Assembly (NCBI GenBank): GCA_963693365.1
Contig: CAVNZM010000006.1
Span: forward strand, 9,610,001 to 9,674,000
Length of the DNA stretch: 64,000 nt
Source: Amoebidium appalachense
Lineage: Eukaryota > Ichthyosporea
Direction: 5' to 3'
A program made the translations under genes and the position numbers. How positions within the stretch are numbered: the first letter of the stretch is position 1; each line of letters starts with the position of its first letter. Positions 1-63,101 of the stretch are shown piece by piece. Under the pieces are notes generated by a model that ran no database searches, was not told where the DNA came from, and saw only the letters and a list, made by a program, of their open reading frames with translations.

Positions 1-467
1 TTTCTTTTCATAGTTTTCTTTTCTTCTTCTTGTTTTTCGTGTGTGTGTGTTGGGGGGGGGGGGGGGGGGGGGGGGGGGTCGTGTACGTGGGGGGGGAGAG
101 GGGGGGAGGGGGGGGGGGGGGTTTGAGCGGAACGCATCTATCCCAAGGTTGTTTTATGAACACTGGCTGATGGGCGGCTCCTGGCCTGCCATTATGCATT
201 ATGATAGGTCAGCCTGGACCCAGCGCCGGATCGGACATTCGACGGTGCAACTTAATTTTTTGGTTTGTTACTCTACTGCAATGGATCCTATTTGGACGAA
301 TATTGGACGGACAAAAGATTCTGAAGGCAGAATGAAGAAAAAGCATATCGGATCCAAAAATCCACAACAGAAGTAGCTGCTGGCCGGGACACAAAACAAT
401 AGACGAAGAATAGGTGTGTGTGTGTGTGTGTGTAATGTGTGTGCGTGGTTGTGTACGGTGGGAGGAG

Positions 468-524
<57 letters not shown>

Positions 525-1115
525 GGTCAAACCTGAGCCCTTATACAAAACCAACGCCTGAGCTACCGTAATGGGTCAAAACACACTGGGTAGAAACGAA
601 AGATATCATATGCAGTAGTCACTCAGGAATTTGGGCTAACACGATTGTAGAATTACATCATGCTGCAAAGGGAAGTAAATTTAAATCTTAATATAGTACA
701 AATGTGTTATTCTTGGGTTCAGAGACTCTGTTGCTCTCCAACAAGTGTCTAAACTACGTACATCGTACGTCTGGGCTAGAGTGTCGCTGCAACCAGGTGA
801 AGAAAATATCCAACCCGTCTAGTATGGACCCTCCGGGGGTGTTGGGGGGGGGGGGGGGGGGGGGGGGGGAGGGGGGGGGGGGGGGGGGGAGACACAAGCA
901 CTATATAAAGGTACAAACAGTGCGCCAAGGCACAGCCAACACATCATATACACTTTTACATGCACAATTTATCAAACATTATTGACCTCCACCACCACAC
1001 GTCCGCTAATCTACGTACCGCCGTGTGATATACCTTTTCCCCTCCCCCTGCACCACAGACTGTTGTGCATTAGCACACACATCACAACGGCTGTTACATG
1101 TGTGATTGCGTGAAT
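1..1115. other. 3' flank of the p110 gene
   Basis: G runs at 51-120, 469-523 and 845-890 separated by unique sequence. No gene, tRNA or canonical polyadenylation hexamer noticed close to the p110 stop. Confidence 0.6.
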
Positions 1116-1161
1116 ATTAGTGCACCATGAGGTGGATGGCCCAATTTACGCGTGTGAGATA

Positions 1162-27542
<26,381 letters not shown>

Positions 27543-27708
27543 CTGTGCACGTGGAAAAAAGGTGATGAGGGAGTGGGTGTGGTCCCTGAATTCTAATTGG
27601 TAGTTTGGCCTGTGTGACCTAAAATAGCCTCATAGATCTGCATTTGATACAACTTTTCCCTCGCATAAATTCGATGTGTCGTACATGTTGCTACCTGGGA
27701 AGCCAGGT

Positions 27709-27767
<59 letters not shown>

Positions 27768-27829
27768 GTGTGCTTGTGTATGTGCGCGTGTATGTGTGCG
27801 TGTCTGTGTGTGTCTGCGTGTATGTGTGT

Positions 27830-27915
<86 letters not shown>

Positions 27916-28492
27916 TAAGGGGGAGGAAAGGAAGGGGAGGGGGAGAGAGGGAGGGGGGGGATTGGAATGTGTTGCAGAGTACGAAGTACACATAGTACCC
28001 ATTCATAATGGAAATCATAATGCAGAGTGGAAATCACACAGAGAGTATGCATAATAAGTAGAGGCCATTCTCACGGGGGTGGGGAAGGGGGAGATAAAAA
28101 GTGTTCGGCAAAAAGCTGATGAGTCGACGGGTTGTAACAACATTTGGGGGCGGTTGGGCAGGTGGGCAGGCCAGGCAGATTGGTGGGTGGGTGGGTGGGT
28201 TGCTGTTGGTTGGGGGGGGGGGGGGGGGGGAGGGGGGGGGGGGGGGGGGGGGGGGGGGTAATAGGTGCAGGGTAATGAAACCATTTCTTGAGTCGATGAT
28301 TCGTATTTTTTTTATTTTTTTTTGGGGGGGGGGGAGGGGGAGGGGGGGGGAGGGGAGGGGTTTCAATGAATAGCCAATAAGATCGATTGCGGGAGAGGAG
28401 GGGGGGGCGGGGGTTGGTTAGTATGTGTTATAGATTACGATGTACAAATTCATAACGGACAAGACATTGCAGGGGGGAGGGGGGGACCATGC

Positions 28493-28561
28493 CTGCACGA
28501 TCATTTCGTTGACTTCGCTGTGGCTTGGTCCTTCCGACTCTCGTGGTCTTCTCCATGGCCG
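28493..28561 (-). CDS. Possible upstream p110 exon (23 codons)
   Basis: Acceptor aacctgcag precedes a phase-0 frame reading ESEGPSHSEVNEMIVQ. To join in phase with the acidic exon at 27542 the donor would have to be CAG|gcatgg, a weaker GC donor. An alternative reading starts at an ATG in a strong Kozak setting (gcggccATGG, ATG at 28554-28556) and ends ATG|gtcccc; it would be a first exon. Both stay in frame. The choice cannot be made from sequence alone. Confidence 0.3.
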
Positions 28562-29338
28562 CTGCAGGTTGCATCGTGTGGGCGGTGGAAAGGAGTGGAA
28601 GGAGGTAAAAGGAGGTCGATGGTCGGGGGGATCCAGGGGGCAAGGAAGAGGGAATGCAGGGTTGAGTAGGTTTTCTGGTTTAGCTTTCTTAAAATTCAAA
28701 AGAATGCGGAGTTTCCCGCTTAAGATTAATCTACAGATATATTCAATCAGGGATTTAACGGGATTAATTGCACATTCATACGCACTTATATGGGACATCA
28801 AAGGAAAACACACGAAGCCCTCGTGTGGTGTCTGCATGATTCTGTATATTCCTGTGGTGCATTCTCGAGGGTACTGAAACGCCGAGCACACGGCTTTAAC
28901 AGTGCATGGAAGGTATACGACTATCTCAAGGATTGAGGTGTGAGTGCACACGCCTGACCAAACTTGCAGTACTGTGCACAAATACGGTGTAGAGGTACTG
29001 TGTGAACGCATCGTGAGCCAAACCAAACTGCTGTGATGTCACGTGAAATAAGGGCTGTGTGCACACGCTGGGGTGGATTTATAGGTACTGTGTGCACATG
29101 CATGATTATAGAAGGAAAAAATCATCCGCCGGCACCTCAACGTACAACTTAGAAGCACCATATGTACCTGCTCGAGCACACCTGAAGTACATATTGCACG
29201 TGCCTACATCTATTTCAACCATTGTGTGCACGAGTCTGAGAAACTGTGCATGCATGAAAGATTAGTTTTCTATTGCACAGATGGCCTGAGAAGTGTGCTA
29301 ACATTCTAAACATGCATCAAATATCATTACTTACATAC

Positions 29339-29488
29339 CCTTTTTGATGCCTCCTTGTACGATCCCTTTTTGGTTTCTCCCCTTGCACCATCAGAGGCCT
29401 TCCTATCGAGTGCCGTTCGATCCACACCAAACTGGCTGCCAAGGTCTGTGCTTGACTTTCGTTGGACCGCGGGTTTCCCATCTTTAAC
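29339..29488 (-). CDS. Possible upstream exon (50 codons), basic, with Arg-Lys-Ser sites
   Basis: Acceptor taattcttaacag and donor AGG|gtatgt flank 150 bp open in phase 0. The product is polar and basic, with RKSSTDL and DRKASDGARG, which resemble basophilic-kinase phosphorylation sites. Phase and strand fit a 5' exon of the p110 gene, but it could belong to another minus-strand transcript. No family recognised. Confidence 0.4.
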
Positions 29489-34037
<4,549 letters not shown>

Positions 34038-35042
34038 CTAAGAACTATAGGATGTCTGGTCATTTCCGGTGCCAAACACACAGCCGTTGCTGCATGAGCA
34101 CTTTCCACCGAGAAACGTGGGCAGCTGCTGAATATTGAAAGTTTCGCTGATATATGCGCACTCCTCGCCCACACACGACCCTGCTTTCCTGCTGTCTGTT
34201 CTCGCTGGGCAGCAGACCACCTTCTCGGCCATTTTCTTGGGCATGACGGTTTTTACGCAACTGATCACCCACTTGAATGCCGAGGGTACGTTAAAGAGAA
34301 TATTTTGGTGTACGAGTTGTGGGTACAAGTGCTCACCCAGACCTGATGTTTCGTTGAGGCATTTCTCCACCTTTTTGTCGCGCGCCGTGAGCAGGCGGGT
34401 GCCAGTGTGTGCAAAGTCAATAACATTAATGCTCTTCATGAGCAACCCGGTAGACCGGGTAAGGCCATCGCAGATAAGATAGCATTTCTCCTTGTTGTAC
34501 ATCATCCACCGGCAAATATCATCTTCGCTGAGTTTGGAGCTCACCGCCTTTGGGTTTGTCAGACCAATTCGTGTGATGTAGATGGGGCTGCCGTCCCGTG
34601 CCTGTTTGTGAAGGGACGATGCAAGGTATTTGCTCATTATTTCATCGGATTTTTCGGGTACTCCCCTGCGCACGTCGGCTATCAGCTCTGCGTTTTCTCT
34701 CCTCCATTTCTGACCAAGGACAATCGCGGAAGCGGCTTCCTCCTGTGTTTTGAAAGAAAGGAGATAGCGAAGGAGCCACAGATCGTCATTCTCTGGCAAA
34801 AGGACATCCTCTACGGTGCTTCTAAGCGTGGCAATGTCTTTCTTGTGTGCCTCTAATAGGCAGCATATGCATCGTGTCTTCAGTGCCGAGTTGCCCTCAC
34901 AGACATGGGGAAAGTGTGTGCTTGAGCGTGAGCTAACAGTGGACGGGCGCTTTTGCACTTTGACATCCTCGAATGAAACAAACGGCTCGTCTACAGCCTC
35001 ACAGACAACAACGGATTGCGCCATGTTTGAATCAGGAGCCAT
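34038..35042 (-). CDS. CRAL-TRIO/Sec14-like lipid-transfer protein, intronless
   Basis: 334 aa in a single exon. ATG at 35040-35042 is the first ATG in frame; an upstream in-frame extension has no ATG. A short N-terminal region contains CICC; a CRAL-TRIO N-like helix pair lies near 81-118 (DDLWLLRYLLSF); the lipid-binding domain is about 150-280, with the classic LYPQLVHQNILFNVPSAFKW block at 239-258 and MPKKMAEKV at 267-275. The end has LPTFLGGKCSC (308-318), close to the LPxFLGGxCxC found after many Sec14 domains. Members move or present phosphatidylinositol and other lipids; the specific ligand is not readable here. It differs from its neighbours in lacking introns and repeats. Confidence 0.88.
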   Translation of the reverse strand: MAPDSNMAQSVVVCEAVDEPFVSFEDVKVQKRPSTVSSRSSTHFPHVCEGNSALKTRCICCLLEAHKKDIATLRSTVEDVLLPENDDLWLLRYLLSFKTQEEAASAIVLGQKWRRENAELIADVRRGVPEKSDEIMSKYLASSLHKQARDGSPIYITRIGLTNPKAVSSKLSEDDICRWMMYNKEKCYLICDGLTRSTGLLMKSINVIDFAHTGTRLLTARDKKVEKCLNETSGLGEHLYPQLVHQNILFNVPSAFKWVISCVKTVMPKKMAEKVVCCPARTDSRKAGSCVGEECAYISETFNIQQLPTFLGGKCSCSNGCVFGTGNDQTSYSS

Positions 35043-35170
35043 GTTATAGTCTATTATTAGGAGTGTGCGTGGTTTCTTGTAAGTATACAATTATGCTCTA
35101 TTATGGGCTGCGAGACTCTTGTTAGGAGTTCTCGTGGTGGAATCGAGAGTGAAGACTGACCGTTCGGTCT

Positions 35171-35270
35171 TTATATACCCGTAGAGTGGGACTGGTCTGA
35201 CGGCGATTGGCTGATAAGAGTGCTTCTTTTTGGCGATTAATTATAAGATTGGTTTTTGATTGGTGGCAAA
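35171..35270 (-). promoter_or_regulatory. TATA box and CCAAT boxes of the Sec14-like gene
   Basis: In sense, TATATAA occupies 35171-35177, about 130 bp before the ATG. One CCAAT is at 35206-35210 and two more lie at about 35253-35257 and 35264-35268. Spacing is that of a standard RNA polymerase II core promoter. Confidence 0.7.
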
Positions 35271-35999
35271 AGAACTCGGCGCCGTCGGCGGGCCGGGGCC
35301 CGGCGGCTAGCCTCAGACACTATCCCGCGGCGTACAGAAACACAAACAGGAATACATACTAAATGTATTGGTGATAAATATACAAAACTATATGTTTATT
35401 ACAGTAAAAATAGATAAATATGTATTTGCTAATTATCATAGCAAAGGCTGGCAATGATATGCTGGATCTACCAATCAATGTTACTTCGTTATCAGTTTAT
35501 CAGTCTGACCAATCAGAAATAACTTCTATTGTTGGTATTTTCCATCAGATTCTGGAATGTCGCCCAGATCTTGGCCTGGCCACAGTGGCACAGACAGGGG
35601 GCCAGCGCTCTGCCAGATCTTGTTTTGTTAGTTTGTTTCGGTGGGGAACAACCAGCTGAAGCAGGGGACTCGGCCTCAGGCCCTCGGGTGCCGGGCACAC
35701 GCCGGGGAAGATGGGGGGGAGGGGTGGGGAGGGGGGAGCGAGAGAGGTGGGGAGGGGAGGGAGGGTTGAAGTGGGCACACTGATGTATTACAGTTTATTG
35801 GGCCATCGGTTGAAGTACGTCCAGTCTGAGACGAATACTAGCTAGACAGTATTGCTTCATAGGGGGGGGGGAGGGGGAGGGGACGAGGAGGGGGGGGAGG
35901 GGAGGGGAGGGCCTGCCGCTCCCACTCACATATATGCATAGCTAGAACGGGTCCTCTTACATTCACTGCTACCTAGCCACGTCGGCGGCGGTGGCGGCA

Positions 36000-36000
36000 G

Positions 36001-36040
<40 letters not shown>

Positions 36041-36266
36041 AGGGGGGGGAGGAGGTGGGGGGGGGGGGGGGGGGGAGGGTCATACCTCCAAAGAGACCCT
36101 TGATTTGGGGGATATAAAAAATGAAGTAGGTGCCCCCCCCCCCCCCCCTCCCCCCGCTTCCCCCCTCCCCCCCTCTAAGACTTTCACTACGTGTACCCCG
36201 ACTAGTACTCTGGGGGGGGGGGGGGGGGGGGGGTGCGTTCTAAACTTTGCTTAGGAGGAGGTGCCT

Positions 36267-36316
<50 letters not shown>

Positions 36317-36557
36317 ACCACCACCACCACCACCACCACCACCACCCCCACACATATACAGACACTTCAAAAAAAATAAAGAAATGAAAAAATGAAAGAA
36401 AAACCGGTTAGGGTGAAGTGCCCCTCCCTCCCCCCCCCCCCCCCCCCCCCCCCCCCCCGACCCCCAACCCCAAAAAGAAAGAAAAAAAAATTGGTCAGGG
36501 GGAGGTGCCCTTCTCTCTCCCCCTCCCCCCCCTTCCCCCCCCCCCCCCCCCTCCCCC

Positions 36558-36588
<31 letters not shown>

Positions 36589-36789
36589 AAAAAAAAAAAC
36601 TATTCAAAAGAAAAAAGAAAAAAAAACTATGTAGTCAGGGGGAGGTGCCCCCCCCCCCCCCCCCCCCCCTCCCCCCCCCTCCCCCTCCCCCTCCCCACCA
36701 CCAGCCCCCCCCCCCCCCCCCCCCCCCCCCAACAAAAAAAAAAAAAAAAGCACTTGAGTCAGGGGCGGGTGCCTCCTCCACGTACATAG

Positions 36790-36822
<33 letters not shown>

Positions 36823-36840
36823 GGGGGTCCCGTGACGCGT
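36000..36840. repeat. C/G-run minisatellite between genes
   Basis: Starts with long G runs (36002-36080), then C runs of up to about 46 bp with an ACC array (36317-36345). From 36239 a unit made of an A-rich spacer, a GTCAGGGGGAGGTGCC-like core and a long C run recurs about five times (cores near 36247, 36412, 36495, 36634, 36758). No coding sequence seen. Confidence 0.85.
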
Positions 36841-37402
36841 TCCGAAGAAGGGGGGGGGGGGGGGGGACTCTTTGAACGAAAGATACTTCTACTTGTGGAG
36901 TTGACCCTAGCCCAGGTAGAGCAACTTGTAATTTATTTGTCTGCTGTAATGCGTAGGTGCAGCCAACGGTTGGCCATGAACCGCTATAGAGTTATCACAA
37001 CACCCGTTATTATACTGCCAGCAAGGGGGTCACTGATATTGCGGACCAGTGAAGAGTTTTTAAGAATTCATACGGACTGAGCTTTTGGGCTAATAAGTAT
37101 TGCCTGGTTATTGGCTTGAACCAGTCAAGCAAGCAACAAAGACATATTTTCAAAGCCTTGAAACACAAGCAAGAGGAATAAGGAAACGTGTCTTCAGACT
37201 ACGTACCACTTATCATTGCACACCAACTGTCACAAAAAGACCTTGTATTACACCACAATTGTTTAGTATTGAATTGCGCGAAATATAGACCTCCTCTACA
37301 TATATACCCGGATTTACATTTGGTTGTGGTGGACCTAGCAATATCCAGCACCGAACCATAATTTACGCAAGATCTACGAAATTCCGACATTGAGGCCAGA
37401 TT

Positions 37403-44143
<6,741 letters not shown>

Positions 44144-44278
44144 TCTGGCTTCAATGTAGAAACTAGGTAGGGTGAAGTGTTGGTGACGTAGCGGTCTTGA
44201 GTGTGTGGACTAGCGGGATGTCGTTTTATATTCACCCACTGCCCATGCAGGCACTGCGCCGACTTCCCCGTGTCAGGA

Positions 44279-44287
44279 TTTTATATA
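44279..44287 (-). promoter_or_regulatory. TATA box upstream of malic enzyme
   Basis: TATATAAAA on the minus strand, 136 bp upstream of the ATG; transcription would start near 44250. No other candidate is closer. Confidence 0.5.
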
Positions 44288-44289
44288 GC

Positions 44290-45562
44290 AATGTGACAGA
44301 AAAAGCTTTTCATGACAATTTACCAATCAAGAGAGTTCATCAGAATTTTCAAAGCTGCATTTCATCTGCCAAAGTTTGGTTATCCGATAGCAGCGCTAGG
44401 AATGTAGATCTTTTGTTGACAGTCCTTAGTGGCCAACCAAAACTAGCATAGAATCTCCTTATACTTTCCTGTTTGGAGATAACTCCATAATGTCCATTCT
44501 ATTTTTCAAAATACTACTCTAGATCTTGTAATAAAACAGCGACCTTAAAAATTGTTCAAAAATATCCTCCCAATCTTGTAAGTCTTACATGTATATGAAT
44601 CTATAAGAACTGCCAATATTCCTTAAACTACCTAACATGTCAACGCCGCAAGTATTATTATGCACATGTATATACATAGGTATAATTCGATGGCCATGGA
44701 AGGTCGTCGTCGGCGACACTTTTAGAGGGAGGATTGATATTTGTTAACCATCAATGAACTGTTAGCGTGGGTATCAAAGAGGGCATCATGTCAAATAAAA
44801 ATATACCTAAGGCATTTACAGCGTAGACTTGAAAAGAAAACAAAAATACATTTGCAGTCAGTGTAAAGCCCCATCAAGGAGGTATCGAAAGCCATATGCT
44901 AACCAATCACATACGGCTCACCTTGTCGCTCAGGCTTTTCCCCTGCGCGAACGGTGGGCACCGTGGTGTGGCGCGCTGAGTAGAGGCCCCGAAATCAAGA
45001 CACCGCGCCCTGGCCTGCACAGCCAAAATGCAAAAAGCGCACAGCAGATTTTGTATCACCGTGCGACAAAAAACTCCTTGGCAACGAAACAGGTCACATA
45101 AGCAGCTGATATCAGTACATACGCACATACACAATGCCACACATATCCGATTCGATCGATGCTCTTGCTGCCTGCAGAATCTGATGTCAGAAGTGTACAC
45201 AGTCTGCCACTTGTCCAACACAAACACAATTGCAAGGCCACTCTACATCGATATCTGCAGGCATAGTGTCATAGCCTGCAGTGACCCGCGGCCCGTTATC
45301 GATCACAAGGGTGGGCGCGGGGTCGACGTCTGTGGGGGCCACCGGATATAGCTAGCTATTAGCTGAGTTATTTTTCATATGCATATGTCGAGTGAGTTTT
45401 CATGAGCGAGTGGGAGACTGGGATCCTGGGTGCAAGTTGACAATATATTGATTATTATGATTGTGGCGCTCCGTCAACTGTGGGTGCGTGAGTAGTAGTC
45501 ACCGTGGTACCGGTGGGGGCAGTGGTGGTTTTGTGAGTGAGTGTATGAGTGCGTGTGTGTCA

Positions 45563-45597
<35 letters not shown>

Positions 45598-45832
45598 CCA
45601 TATTGGACGGAAAGTATGAAATTGGTTTTTATTCGCTCAATGCTCAAAACAGCAGCCACCTAGTAATAGCAGTAAAGAAGACCCAGCGAATATGAGTGTA
45701 AGAATTTGCCTACCGCAAGCTCTAAAAGCCACCCATGTATGGAAGAGAGAAATCAACAACTTTGTGCTGTCACAGTGGTCCGTTGAACTGCAAGTTTCCC
45801 TTAAAAAATAAAAAATAAAAACAAAACAAAAC

Positions 45833-45896
<64 letters not shown>

Positions 45897-46353
45897 GTCA
45901 CTTGATCCCAAAATCGTGGTTTGCCTTTCTCCTCCCACCCAGGTATTCAGTGACTGGGACGCCAGTGACCCATGCCTCCCACACCCTACATGTGCAGATC
46001 CATGCCTGCACACACCCACGACACTAGATGAATGGATATTTATAGCAACTATTCATTAGAGATAAAACTTACAGTTGTGGTGGTATACATATATATTCAG
46101 CTCTGAATGCTTGGCTAGGTTGGGGCTAGAAACAGGCCTATCACTGTGACCTTCGAAACTTTGTGAAACTATTAGGCACTGCCTGCAACTGTTCACATAC
46201 AAACCAATCATTGACAATCATACTAGGAATACAGGCCCAGTATCCCTATTGAACTCCCCCTAGCAGGAATATTGCCTACATGCTAAACCTCAAACAACAA
46301 AACAACCTACTTAATTACTTCCTCCTGTCCTTCCTACCATGCATGTGAGCAGT
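44290..46353. other. Intergenic region between malic enzyme and ERp44
   Basis: AT-richer than its surroundings. Holds a G run (45565-45596) and (CA)n (45839-45893). No coding exon, RNA gene or transposon recognised. Confidence 0.6.
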
Positions 46354-55471
<9,118 letters not shown>

Positions 55472-57450
55472 CTACAACCAGCCAGTCAGGTGATAGGCCC
55501 AACATGCACCACCACAGCTCCTGCCCCCATGTCCCTCCCTATTCAACCCCTCTCGCCCATCACCTTCATCTTCCAAATCCCTTCATTGCCTGTCAAACAT
55601 GCACCCACACAAGCACATGTCCAGGTATCCCCCCCCCCCCCCCCCCCCCCCAGGGCCTCCCTGCTGCACCCCCACTTTCTTTTTTTCCTTTTTTCTACTC
55701 CCCTTGACCGAAGGGAGGAAGGGGGGGGGGGGGGAGGGGGGAGAATACACACACATGCATATCCATCCTTGCAACACTGCTCGCTAATGCCATCCCCCCC
55801 CCCCCCCCCTCTGATTCCCAGGAGAAAAATAAAAAAAACATAGACACCAACCCAAACTCCCCCCCCCCCTCTCCCCAAAAAACCCTGCACCACCACCACC
55901 AGGGAAAAAACACACACACAACCAACCGCCGAAAATATATTAGAGGGCACACAAACACGGGTGTGTGCCGACACGTATGTGCGTGCACACAAACACACAA
56001 GCGGGCGCGCGCACACACGCCAAACGCACATCATGCTGGCGCACAAGTTCTCAAAAAAAAAAACCAAAAAAAAAAGCAAGCACAATCCTCCCCTCCCCCC
56101 CCCCCCCCCCCCCTCCCCCCCACAAGCACAATCCTCCCCTCCCCCCCCCTCCCCCCCCCCCCCCCCCCCCCCAACACACACACACACACACACACCACCA
56201 CCACCACCACACACACACATACACTCCAGGTGTTGTTAGAAAGCGGCATAACAAGGACAAGCACCACGGGTCATTCTTTTTTGGGGGGGGTGGTGGGGGG
56301 GGGGGGGGGTTTGAATGCGGAACACAGTACGAAGTACGCATACACGATGAGAAGCATGGTGCAGGACACATGCAAAGGCAAACATTCAAGTATGCAGCAT
56401 CAGCCATGCGCACAGTATGCGTCATAAGCAGAGCCCATCCTCAGGGAGGGGGGGGGGGGGGGGAGGGGGGGGAGGGGGGAGGGAGTGGGGGGGGGGGGGG
56501 GCAACGAGGGTAGATTGTGCTTGGTTAGGGGGAATATGTTGTGAACGTGGGAAGAAAGAGGGTAGACGCAGTGCCTGCATGTGGTGCACAAACAATAAAG
56601 GGGAACTGATTGGGTGGATTACTGAGCAAAGGGACCAGTTGTCATGCCCTGCAGTGTACGTGCACTGCTGGGTGGTGTGCCAGGGTGGGAAAGACAAAAC
56701 GTACCAGCAGCCAGCCAACAGTCAACCTCATATTGCCGACAGCCACGAAGGCACTCACTCCTGCACACCCCAAAACCGTCAGTTTCCTTGAGCCCCCCTG
56801 GAGTCGTCAAAGAAGGAAAAAATGTGCGCAGGCTCACACCTTCTATAGAGCGGGGTTGGAATAACCGACAAGGCGACTATAGTAGTGCCTGTAGTTGTGA
56901 TATGGCCATACGGATGGCATCTGCAGCCACACAAGCATGCACGAAGTACGGGAGCAAGCTTTAGTACTTTGTGCACTTGTAAAATAACACAGGCCACACC
57001 CATCCCACACAGCCTGGAATCACGCACACACGCACTCACGCACACACTGATACATATCACACACCCAGACGATGGACAAGGTGAACCAGTACAAAGCTCA
57101 GATTCCACAGCCCCAGCAGTGCCGTAGTCTACCGACTCCCTCCCACGCCTCGCCGCTTACGCTAGGACCAAATACCGAGCTTAAAACCCGACGGACATGT
57201 TCGTTTTTCTGTATTCTAATGCAGCTCTGTTTCCTATTTCGCGTGGTACGGGCAGGGAGCCACAGTTCTCCATATTGACATCATCCATGTCGGCTACACA
57301 GGGGCCTTTTCTTTGACACCTACTCAAGGGAAATCCTGCATGTGCAACCACTAGTTCGACCCCGAAACACCAATATGGCTACTATACTAGCTCCTACCTT
57401 CTCCTTGATGCTCCTCTTTGTCTTTCTCTCAGGACCTCACTCACACTAAC

Positions 57451-57544
57451 CTGAAAACTTGACGTGCCCCTTGCCAAGTCCGGTGGGAACGGTGACACGA
57501 AGTTTTCTCAGCTTGTCAGCTCGGGCACAACTTAAAAGGAGCAT
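57451..57544 (-). CDS. Possible first exon, unassigned
   Basis: ATG at 57542-57544, open for 31 codons (including KLRKLRVTVPTGLGKGHVKF), ending TCA G|gttagt. CCAAT lies upstream at 57593-57597 and TGACGT at 57619-57624 in sense. It could be the start of ERp44 or of a small separate gene, but its end phase (1) does not match the phase-0 ERp44 exon, so a missing exon would be needed. It is not hydrophobic, so it does not look like a signal peptide. Family not recognised. Confidence 0.25.
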
Positions 57545-57592
57545 GGGTGTCAATTCCAGAATTTGAAATTTTTCTCTTGATAGCAGTATCCG

Positions 57593-57624
57593 ATTGGTTC
57601 AGAGTGCACTTCAATAAAACGTCA
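57593..57624 (-). promoter_or_regulatory. CCAAT box and CRE-like TGACGT
   Basis: CCAAT at 57593-57597 and TGACGT at 57619-57624, both in minus-strand sense, about 50-80 bp before the ATG at 57544. No CCACG follows the CCAAT at the ER-stress-element distance. Likely promoter elements of whichever transcript starts here. Confidence 0.35.
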
Positions 57625-58392
57625 CAAGTTTTTGTGTATCCTGATTTTTAGCGAATCATTGATGTTCACTGGCTTCTGTCACTCTCACGACTCACGAGTC
57701 ACTGACTCAGTCACACAGACTCGCACGGTCCTAGATGAATAAAGCGATAAAAGAGTTGTCTTTTTCTATTTTCACATAAAGTTTCGAAAGAAAAAATAGA
57801 TTGTTTTACAGCTTGGAAGTATCAAAATCAAACTGGTTTTATAGTACTGTTCGAACTGTGCGACCTCTTTTAGAATCACCAATCCGCATTTTCCAAAAAA
57901 TATTTGTAAAGCCGCTTCGTAGCAGCATATGATTGGTGACTGACAATTGTTACCAAGTATATAATGGGAGTTCACAGTGACTGGCAGCTGCAGGCAGACT
58001 TCCTCTTCTAGATCTTCTGGGCCCCTCATGTACGATGTGGGCAACACCAATGGTTGGTTGTTCAATGAGCTCTGGGCAACTTGAACAAGGTGCCAGCCGT
58101 CTTTTTATTTACATGTACATGTGTGTCGGCTTTTCACTTGGTACGTCATGTCAGAGCGCATGCTGCACTTCAATTTGTACTGTATGCCTATGATACTATC
58201 TGCATGCCTGTTCGGTGCATCATCGGAAATTTGATAGATAGGAACCGTCTCAATATTATACGTATACTCAAGAGGTGTATGCCGAGCTACGAACTCCAGT
58301 ATAGACTACATTTGTCAATGGCCACATGTTTACGTTTATGTGAACCTACAAAGGAGCAAGCGGATGATACAAGCTTGTGCTACTTAAGCTTA

Positions 58393-58398
58393 TTTATT
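58393..58398 (-). other. Possible polyadenylation signal of the WD40 gene
   Basis: AATAAA in sense, about 300 bp after the stop at 58696. No nearer canonical hexamer was noticed. It is the only support for a 3' end here. Confidence 0.25.
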
Positions 58399-58695
58399 AG
58401 TAGAGCTATCACAGCCCCACGGCTGCAACTGAAACATGGTGGTGCAGGCTAAAAGATTTAAGAGTTCCTGTGATGATGTGCGTACCGGTGTCTGTGTCTG
58501 TTGCTAGTGCCCTCATCACCTGCATGTTAAGGGACAGTGTGTTTACCCATGTACGACACTTTGTTGTGTGAATAAGTGTTCCACGTGCACGGTCTCGTTA
58601 CGGACTCGTCATGTAGCAAAATCCGACCATGCTAATTATGGCTCTAAAACGGACTACGGGAGTGCCCCACTTAGAAATCATCATATATATGCAGA

Positions 58696-62715
<4,020 letters not shown>

Positions 62716-62851
62716 CTGGTGTGGGTGTCAGTGTGTGGGTGTGTGTGTGTGTGTGTGTGCGTGTGTGTGTGTGCGTGCGTGTGTGTGTGTGTGTGTGTGC
62801 GCGTGTGTGCGTGTGTGTGCGTGCGTGTGTGTGTGTGTGTGCGTGTGTGTG

Positions 62852-62883
<32 letters not shown>

Positions 62884-62919
62884 TGCGTGCATGCGTGCGT
62901 GTGTGCGCGCACGTGTGTG

Positions 62920-62959
<40 letters not shown>

Positions 62960-63070
62960 CCTGTGTTTGCATACGTTTGAGCCTGTCTGTGTGTGCCAGT
63001 GTGTGTGTGTGTGTATGTGTGTGTGTATGTGTGCGTGTGTGTTCTTGTGTACGTGTGTGTGTGTGTGTAT

Positions 63071-63101
<31 letters not shown>

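Larger units (their letters stand above)
55472..58695. other. ERp44 5' side and intergenic sequence
   Basis: C runs and CA tracts to 56200, a unique stretch with a sequence related to 27962-28080 (56310-56446), then mostly unique sequence. A minus-strand ATG at about 58031 opens for 26 codons (start MRGPEDLEEEVCLQLPVTV) to a possible donor. Nothing here matches a known family. Confidence 0.4.

Noticed and set aside
44829-45351. Overlapping + strand ORFs in the malic enzyme-ERp44 gap
   Set aside because: Short, no family, no codon bias or splice pattern like the confirmed genes; consistent with chance.
57593-57597. ER stress response element upstream of ERp44
   Set aside because: CCAAT is present, but CCACG at the required 9-base spacing is not.
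58081-58452. + strand 123-codon ORF starting at TTG
   Set aside because: No ATG near its start, no recognised domain, lies in intergenic sequence.
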